DNA of 64,000 nucleotides from Nematostella vectensis (Eukaryota; Cnidaria; Anthozoa; Actiniaria; Edwardsiidae): the NCBI RefSeq assembly GCF_932526225.1, contig NC_064045.1, positions 12,084,442 to 12,148,441 of the forward strand. The letters run 5' to 3'. Made by a program: the position numbers and the translations under genes. How positions within the stretch are numbered: position 1 is the first letter of the stretch; each line of letters opens with the position of its first letter. Shown in pieces: positions 56,053-64,000 of this stretch. Under the pieces are notes generated by a model. It worked only from the letters and a program-made list of their open reading frames with translations, ran no database searches and was not told the origin of the DNA.

Positions 56053-57033
56053 CTGTACCGGCTTTGGGAAGTACCCACAACCCAAAAAATTCATAAATGC
56101 AAAATAAACACAACAAGATGAAGATACTCAGGCATCAGTCTAAGAGATAAATGGTCTTGAAGATATGCATCCAACCAAGGTGATAGCAACTACTCTTAAG
56201 CCAAATAATAGCACAGGTTCTTTGACAAATCTCAAATGGAACAAGGAGAGAAAAGCAGAATCACCCCTCTCAATAAAACGCTCAAAATACCACACAAGGG
56301 AGAGAGATCAGCAAACACAGCTCAAGACACAAATAGATACCTTTATTCTGATCCTCCAGGTACATTTCCTTGGCCTCAAAACACAATGTCCATTCCTTGA
56401 AGGATTGTACAACCACGAAAATGTCTTTACGTATTGCAAAGCATTCTGGGAGATCCAGGGGAAAATTCACGAGAAGATTGCCAGTCAACACTTCTCTCCC
56501 AAAAGTCAGATGGTTTTTTAGAAGTCTTTTCACCCCGAAGCCAAACAAATCAATTCCAGGTCATACAGACCCAGAATAGCAGTGTAAACAATTTTTCAAT
56601 CAATTTGGTTTTAGAAAAGACACCATTTAGGAGAGCTGTGGTGATTCTTTAGAAAATTATTTTCTCATCCAGGCAAAGCCAAACAAGAAAAAATCATAAC
56701 GAATCCACCTTTGCTTGCAAATATCCATAAGCAAAGCACTCAATTATGCCCCAAAAGACTTCATGGTGTCCTGAGACACTCTCCTAATATGCTTAGCTGT
56801 ATTTTTGATGAAAAATACAAGCAACCATCAACTTGTGCTGGCTTCAGCACAACGACGAGGGATTAAAAGTGGGGACCGCAAAGCACTGTTGGAAAGCTTG
56901 GATACCGCTGACTAGGTGCAGCTGTGATTGACTTTGACGGGCTGTATAAAACTCAGAATAGGGGGGGAGGTATCTGTTTTCAGTCTGTTTTTTGTAAATT
57001 CAGCTCCAAAAAAGCCAGGAGTCAATGGGTTAA
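56053..57033. mobile_element. piggyBac-like nonautonomous element, copy 2
   Basis: It aligns with 42178-43157 throughout with scattered substitutions. The right end keeps AGTCAATGGGTTAA (57020-57033), but the left 20 bp including TTAA is missing, so it is end-truncated. Similar short open frames in both copies (42294 and 56165) are shared ancestry, not evidence for coding. Confidence 0.75.
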
Positions 57034-58881
57034 TGTAATTCCCTTGAAATAGTTCTACAACCCATTATTTTTCAAAACTTGGCATAAACAATATTGAAGT
57101 TAAGGGCTTTCAAAAAATGTAATAAAAAATGGGGGTACCGACCTCGTTTTCACAACAGAGGGGCGTAGAGTTGACGCGTTTTCATTGATCGCGCAAGGAA
57201 AAATCCCAACTCTTAGTTTTCAAAAAGAGTGCCTAGAGTCTTTAGAAAACTAAGTTGTGTTTGTCGAGCTGCCAAAATCCAATCTCCTAAACAATAACCC
57301 GTAGTACCTAATGTTTAAAACAAATCACATTTTAAGAGATCACACTAAAAGACATTGTTTTCGCCACTATTCATACTGTAAAAAGCGCCATTTTGAAGTA
57401 TTTTTACGGCTTTTAAGAGAAATAACAAAACTTCTACAACCCAACTTTTTTTCTTCTTTCAGTTTATCATTTTTCCGTATATATTTAACTATTTGAGCAA
57501 ATAAAAAATGGGGGTAACCGACTTCGTTTTTCTGTCAAAGCGATTTAAAGTAAAAAACGCGCGCCTTTTGCCGTGTTTTCTTGTACAACTGTGGCTCGCG
57601 CGCACTTAATACCGGAAAATTCGAACAAACAGCGCACGCCACTATGCGCAGAAGGGGTGCGCAGTGCAATTCAAGGAAATTACCTAAACATTTTCGTAAT
57701 GTTTTCTTTTGGTGATGACGTCACATCGTAGATCACGTGTTTACTAAATAAGTGTTGACTTTATATGTGTCATATGATAGCGTTTTAGCGGAGCCAGCGC
57801 GGCCGCGCGCGGAGCTCCATAGGTATAGAAATATGGTAAGCTATGCGACTTGGTTTTGTGGTCATCGCGCGGTTACCCTGTGGTGTCACAAATCAGCCAG
57901 CCAGTAATACAGCCGCGCAACTCTCAGGCCCCTCTTGGTCTTACGCTTTTATGTGTTTTTAGTTCAAAGTTCGTATCTTCACAGAAAAGTATTTAATGAG
58001 AAAATATGCGGATTCAAATGGACTGAAGTCATTTAGGAACCGTTTTGTCTGAAGTACAAGTCGATAGTAAAATCTACCCTAGTATTCGTGAATCCCGCCC
58101 GTCGCAACAGCTAAAAAGAGGACTATAGAGGAGGACTATGGAGGATCTACACTACCATTATATATTCATTCACGTCTAAATTTATGTAAGGAGATCCTGA
58201 GAAGAAAGGGCCTTGATGTTTGTTTTCAGCTATAAAAATCATTCGCTTGTGTCGACGAGTTCCTTGCTAGCAGAAATTCGACAACTTCACAGCTTACAAC
58301 AAAAGCGAACAACACAACATTGTGCTTTTTCAATAATAAATTTGTAAAGAAAACAGTTTTATATCAATCCTAAAGGTAATAGGGAAGGGAAAAATACTAG
58401 GAAAGTGCTCAGTGAAGTTATTATTGCATTATTGTTATAAATGTTTTAGAATAGAGTAACATTTTGTTTAAATAGAGTCACATTTCTCCGCTCCGCTTAT
58501 TTGTATATTTATTCCTCTCTGCCCCCAACATAGATCGCAATGAACATGGTTTGGTTTGAAATTAAAAACTTTCAATAATTTAGGATTTGCCTCCATTGCA
58601 TTTATTTTTTAGTAGCCTGTATGGATGGATCAAAAGTTTCTAAAAAAAAGGCCAAAGGGTGGGTGCACCAATATGTAATGCATGTCAGGAGGTATATTTG
58701 TGGAGTTTAATTTCAACACATTCTTCTGAATAATCAGTTGCAGTACGTGAAAACTACAGTATGGCATCTAATTCTCTGGAATACTGTTACATCCTTGATA
58801 TATTCTTCACAAGGTCAAAGCTTGTTAGAATGCTATTTTGAAAAAAAAAATATAGATAGTGGAGTTAAATAAGAGGGAAAA
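57034..58881. other. Intergenic, nothing recognised
   Basis: Includes a GC-rich patch with GCGGCCGCGCGCGG at about 57800-57813. No gene recognised. Confidence 0.5.
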
Positions 58882-58896
58882 TAAGAATTGACCATT

Positions 58897-61877
58897 CATC
58901 ATCTCCCTGTGGTCCCGTCTGAGACATAGGCCGCCGACCAGCTCTCTCCAGGCGTCTCGGTTCTGGGCGAGTCTCTCCAGCTGTCCCCACGTCTTGCCCA
59001 TCTGCTTGGCGTCTGCATCCAAATCTCGGCGCCAGGTGTTACGAGGCCGCCCTCTCTTCCTCTTTCCTTGGGGATTACAAGTGAGGGATTGTCTTGTGAT
59101 GTTGGTTGCAGGCTTCCGAAGGGTGTGGCCAATCCATCGCCAGCGTCTTTGAAGGACGTCTTGATCAACAGGCTGCTGCTTTGTACGCTGCCATAATTCG
59201 TCTTTGCCGATCTTGTCGGGCCAGCGGATCTTCAGGATCTTCCTCAGGCAGGTGTTGATGAAGACCTGGATTTTCTTCATGGTGATGACGGTGGTTCTCC
59301 AGGTCTCGGCTCCGTAGAGTAGTATTGGCTTTACGATGGTGTTGAAGAGCCTGATCTTGGTGGTGATGCTGATCTCGCTGGATCCCCAGATGTTCTTTAG
59401 TTGATGGAAGGCTGCTCGGGCTTTACCAATGCGGGTTCTGATGTCGGCATCCGTTCCTCCCTGCTTGTCCAGGATGCTGCCGAGGTAGGTGAAGGTGTCC
59501 AACTCTTCCAGCGCCTCGCCTTGGACTGTGATGGGTGTCTCGTTGGATGCGTTTGTCTTGAACACCTTGGTCTTCCCTCTGTTGATGTTGAGGCCCAGCC
59601 TGGCTGAGTTGTCCGCAACGATGTTGGCCTTTTCCTGCATCTGTTGCTGGGTGTGAGAGAGAAGACCAGGTCATCGGCAAAGTCGAGGTCGTCCAGCTGC
59701 TTCCAAAGTGTCCACTGAATACCGTTTCGTTTCTGGTCTGTTGACGTCTTCATGATCCAGTCTATGGCCAGCAGGAACACGAAGGGCGAGAGTAAGCAGC
59801 CTTGCCTCACTCCGGTTCGTATTTCGAAGGCATCGGTGAGCTGTCTGCCATGCACTACTCTGCAGGTCATTCCTTCATATGACTTCCTGATGATGTTGGT
59901 TATCATCTCTGGCACTCCATAGTGTCTCAGTAGTCTCCAGAGGGTCTGCCTGTCAACGCTGTCAAACGCCTTCTCATAGCCGATGAAGTTGACGTAGAGG
60001 GTTGAGTTCCACTCCAGGGACTGCTCCAGAATGATGCGCAGGGTTGCGATCTGGTCCGTGCACGATCTCTCCTTTCGGGAGCCGGCTTGTTGGTCACGGA
60101 GATGCGGGTCCACGGCGTCTTTCATTCTGTTCAGCAGGATGCGGTTAAACACCTTCCCTGGGATGGACGACAGCGTTATCCCTCGGTAGTTGGAGCAGGA
60201 ACTGAGGTCACCTTTCTTGGGGAGTTTGATGAGGTAGCCTTCCTTCCACTCTGCTGGTACTTCTTCTTCTTCCCATATCTTGCAGAAAAACTCGACGTCT
60301 CGACGTCAGCCTTTAGCTCTTCTGTCGGGATGCTGTCGGGTCCTGCAGACTTGCCGTTCTTCAATTGCTTGATGGCGCTGCAGATTTCTTCCTTCGTGGG
60401 TGCGCAGGACTCGATTGGCAGGTCATTGTCAGCTGGCGATATCTCCGGTGGGTTTGCAGGAGCTGGCCTGTTGAGTAGCTCCTGGAAGTGCTCGATCCAC
60501 CTCTTCTTCTGTCCTTCTTCGTCTGCTATCACTCCTCCATTCTTGTCCTTTACTGGCCTCTCTGACTTGGCAAACTTGCCCGATATTTTCTTGACGATGG
60601 AATACAGGTCCTTGGTGCTGTTCTGGTGAGCTGCTTCTTCTGCTTCTGTTGCCAGTGTCTCTATCTAGCTTCGCTTGTCTGCTCTGATGCTTCGCTTGAC
60701 GACTCTGTTTGCTTCTGTGTATTCCTCTTGTGCTTTCGCTTTCGTTGCTCTTGTTCTGCTGTTGTTCACCACTTCCTTCTTCTGTCTTCTTTCTTCTATC
60801 TTCTGTAGTGTCTCTGCTGATATCCATTCCTTGTGTTTGTACGACTTGGGGCCCAGTACTTCTTGGCATGTTGAGGTCACTGCTTCTTTCACTTTCTGCC
60901 ACTTCTCTTCTATCGTCTCCTCTTCAAGCAGCTCTTCGAGGGCCTGGAACTTGTTGGAAAGAGTGACCTTGAACTCTTCTTTCTTCTTGCTTTCTTTCAG
61001 CGTGATGGTGTTGTAGCGCTGGCGTTGGCTGGACCCCCCTGTCCAATTCTTCTTCAGCTTCAGCTTCAGCCGGGCGACGAGAAGATGATGGTCTGAAGCA
61101 ACGTCTGCTCCTCGCTTGACGCGCACATCTTGAAGAGAGCGGCGAAACTTCTTCCCGATTCACACGTGGTCGATCTGGTTTTCCGTGGACAGGTCTGGTG
61201 ACACCCAAGTTGCCTTGTGTATCCTTCTGTGGTGGAAAACACTTCCTCCGATGACCAGGTTGCTTGCGGCGCACAGGTCGGCGAACCTCTCCCCGTTGTC
61301 GTTCATCTCGCCTAGCCCCTGCTGCCCCATGATCTCCTCGTATCCTCGGTTGTCACTGCCGATCTTGGCGTTGAAGTCGCCCATTACTATGATGATGTTT
61401 CTCTTTGTTTGATCTTTCTCGTCTGTTGTAAAAAATGTCCTTCTCCTCCTCTTCACTGTCGTTCGTCGGGGCATAGCACTGGATGATGTCCATGTTGATC
61501 CTCTTCTTCTTGGTGTAGAAAGAGGCTGTCATGATCCTTGGTCCGTGCGCCTCCCATCCGATAAGAGCTCTCTGTGCTGACTTTGAAAGCATCAGGGCCA
61601 CTCCCTGGGTGTGTGCAGCATCTTCCTGCTCGTGCCCCGAGTATAGCAGTAACTTGCCGGAAGTCAGTCGCTTCTGCCCGGAACCAGTCCATCTTGACTC
61701 GCTGATTCCTAGCACGGTGAGGTTGAACTTCCTCATCTCTGCGGCCACTTGCGCTGTCCTCCCGGTCTCGTACATGGTCCGGACGTTCCATGTAGCGATG
61801 GTGGTGGTGGTCCTGGTGGAGGCGATGGTCTTCGGTCTGACGGCTTCCAGGTTTTGGCTTTCACCGCCCGACGTCAT
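58897..61877 (-). pseudogene. Broken endonuclease-reverse transcriptase of the RTE-like element
   Basis: The product is spread over several frames: TWNVRTMYETGR and ISESRWTGSG (61877-61353), then VMGDFNAKIGS in another frame (61474-61160) ending at a stop after IDHV, then ASDHHLLVARLKLKLKKNW (61126-60665), KQLKNGKSAGPDSIP (60532-60176), YEKAFDSVDR, RQGCLLSPFVF and the active-site stretch FADDLVF (60152-59650), and TYLGSI, LYGAETW, GRPRNTWRRD (59640-58900). At least four frame breaks and one stop make it inactive. Catalytic motifs are otherwise recognisable. Confidence 0.85.
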
Positions 61878-62040
61878 ACACCTTCCAGCTGGAGGTCCAT
61901 CTTCTCCCAGGACCGTGATGTCTGGTGATTTTGCTGTTGGCGTTTCTGTAGCTAGGATTTTTTTGACAGGGTGGGGTAGCTAGCCCCACGCCCAACCCTC
62001 CTCCTTTTTCAGCCGGGCTTGGGACCGTCCTTGGCAGAGT
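58897..62040 (-). mobile_element. Full-length RTE-like non-LTR retrotransposon, decayed
   Basis: A 15-bp target duplication TAAGAATTGACCATT lies at 58882-58896 and 62041-62055. The minus-strand element is 3144 bp and ends in GATGATG. It codes for AP endonuclease (about 61877-61130) and reverse transcriptase (about 60530-58900). It is more GC-rich than its surroundings. The clade is a guess from size, single ORF and tail. Confidence 0.85.
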
Positions 62041-62055
62041 TAAGAATTGACCATT

Positions 62056-62666
62056 AGACTCCTGAAAATCATTCTCGTCAACTAAGACACCTAAACTTTG
62101 ACAGCCTTTTTCACACCAAGGTTAGGTATTTGTTAACTTTCATACTGCATATTTAATATTATTAAATGAGTGCTTGCTTGATACATTTGGAGCGGCCAAT
62201 GCAACAGACCCATACCTAGGATTTTCCTTGGGGGGGGGGGGGGGGTGAGAAATAAAAAAAAGTGGACCTTTAAGATATTTCCTGTTTCCATCCCGAAAGA
62301 CTCGCTTCCGAGGATGGTAATAACGTAACTTTTTTGTAAGACCTATTTTTGCTCCATTCGCGCGCTTCTTTCTAAGACTTGGTAAGATATTCATTACATA
62401 TCTAGTAAATAACACTACATTATACACGATGAGAAAATATACTCTAGATAGCTTTTTAGAGGACATTGGTTTGAATGATTTGCGCGCTTTTTTCTTGGTA
62501 AGATATTTATGGAATTCTAACAAAGGACATTGCCTTTTACCTGGAGAGAAATGGCGGGAAAAGGTCTATGCGCTAAAGAAGAACAATTCTCATATGATTA
62601 CAAGGGGGGTTTTATACAGAAAGGGGTAGATTGCATGATGCAGTCATGACTCTCGTGTCATGTGGT
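62056..62666. other. Spacer
   Basis: A G run lies at 62231-62245. A GCGCGCTT...GGTAAGATAT segment is repeated (about 62360 and 62484). No gene seen. Confidence 0.5.
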
Positions 62667-62682
62667 GGCTCCTAAAAGAGCC
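62667..62682 (-). promoter_or_regulatory. H2A mRNA 3' stem-loop
   Basis: On minus, GGCTCTTTTAGGAGCC forms the histone 6-bp stem and 4-nt loop, 26 bases after the H2A stop. It replaces polyadenylation and binds SLBP (established knowledge). Confidence 0.95.
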
Positions 62683-62708
62683 GTTGTTATTTTTGCAGCA
62701 GAAACTGC

Positions 62709-63388
<680 letters not shown>

Positions 63389-63760
63389 ATGCCGCCAAAA
63401 GCTCCCGTAGGAAAATCCGCAGGCAAGAAGGCCGTCAAAAAGCAGGTCGGAGAGGGCAAGAAGAAGAGAAAGGGAAGACGTAAGGAAAGCTATTCTATCT
63501 ACATCTACAAGGTGCTGAAGCAAGTCCACCCCGACACCGGTATCTCGAGCAAAGCCATGGTCATCATGAACTCTTTCGTGAACGACATCTTCGAGCGCAT
63601 CGCTGGTGAAGCTTCCCGCCTGGCGCACTACAACAAGAAGTCCACCATCACGAGCAGGGAAATCCAGACGGCCGTTCGTCTGCTCCTTCCCGGTGAGCTG
63701 GCCAAGCACGCCGTGAGCGAGGGAACCAAGGCCGTCACCAAGTACACCAGCAGCAAGTAA
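63389..63760 (+). CDS. H2B: Histone H2B, replication-dependent
   Basis: Intronless, 123 residues. A Lys-rich N tail ([20 protein letters not shown]) is followed by [82 protein letters not shown]. The C-terminal Lys in AVTKYTSSK is the conserved ubiquitination site. Partners with H2A in the nucleosome. The ATG follows directly on the promoter; a 3' stem-loop lies 33 bases past the stop. Confidence 0.98.
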   Translation: MPPKAPVGKSAGKKAVKKQVGEGKKKRKGRRKESYSIYIYKVLKQVHPDTGISSKAMVIMNSFVNDIFERIAGEASRLAHYNKKSTITSREIQTAVRLLLPGELAKHAVSEGTKAVTKYTSSK

Positions 63761-63793
63761 ACGGCGCAATCCGTGCTGCACAAACCAAACAAC

Positions 63794-63809
63794 GGCTCTT
63801 TTAGGAGCC
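63794..63809 (+). promoter_or_regulatory. H2B mRNA 3' stem-loop
   Basis: GGCTCTTTTAGGAGCC is identical to that of H2A. A purine-rich ACACAAAAG tract about 10 bases later may be the U7-pairing downstream element. Confidence 0.95.
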
Positions 63810-64000
63810 ACCCAAATGACACAAAAGTCACTGCGCCTCATGCAATCTATGCCTGTTAGAAATGAAAGTCGAGTGTGCAAAAATATCACGATCTGCCTAA
63901 CATCTTTGTCCTTGGGATTAATGTAGCCCTGTCGTGCGCTGCACTAATAAAAACTTGCGCGGTGCAGGACAGTAAACTCATCCAAACTCATTAGAGAGAA
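63810..64000. other. Sequence beyond the H2B stem-loop, nothing recognised
   Basis: No feature seen before the window ends. Confidence 0.4.

Noticed and set aside
61531-61983. Plus-strand ORFs over 59400-61983
   Set aside because: Antisense shadows of the minus-strand retrotransposon.

Overview
This is a eukaryotic animal window. It has spliced genes with GT-AG introns, replication-dependent histone genes with 3' stem-loops, intron-encoded C/D snoRNAs and many nested transposons. The gene set (LENG8, COX6B, CENP-M, U14, H2A, H2B), modest GC content and 2A/OTU/RPA Helentron-type elements fit a cnidarian, probably an anthozoan like Nematostella. That species call is inference; no database search was possible.

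Layout. 92-16331 (minus): 5' two thirds of a LENG8-like SAC3/GANP-family gene. One of its introns is a 9-kb array of 391 perfectly phased 23-bp repeats, and another holds a 37-bp array. 16450-16560: probable bidirectional promoter shared with a COX6B gene (plus, coding exons 19188-20367). 21045-21960: a 54-bp minisatellite. 24689-25378: a second, tandem COX6B gene. 26023-26262: Penelope-like remnant carrying a hammerhead ribozyme core. 27212-27973: inverted-repeat element with a tRNA-Glu-derived SINE.

28091-43934 (plus): a complete six-exon CENP-M gene, 183 codons plus stop, with an E2F-like site just upstream. Its 13.7-kb fourth intron contains a Helentron/Helitron relic (2A peptide, OTU protease, basic repeats, RPA-like protein). 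The relic was split by a CR1/L2-like non-LTR retrotransposon and by a young Ty3/Gypsy element with identical LTRs. The Helentron 5' region contains seven perfect UUCG-tetraloop hairpins spaced 42/21/42/21 nt with changing stem sequences. This is the most unusual structural signal in the window.

43940-50200: MITE-rich intergenic DNA (two hAT-type elements with target duplications, a piggyBac-like element nearby, a fold-back element). 50328-54540 (plus): a noncoding, 5'TOP-like snoRNA host gene with about one C/D snoRNA per intron, including two identical U14 genes. 55756-57033: small MITE and a second piggyBac-like copy. 58897-62040 (minus): full-length but decayed AP-endonuclease non-LTR retrotransposon with a 15-bp target duplication. 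62667-63809: divergent H2A/H2B pair.

Coordinates of spliced genes were derived by hand from splice consensus, reading phase and family resemblance. Retroelement frames are described only as found.
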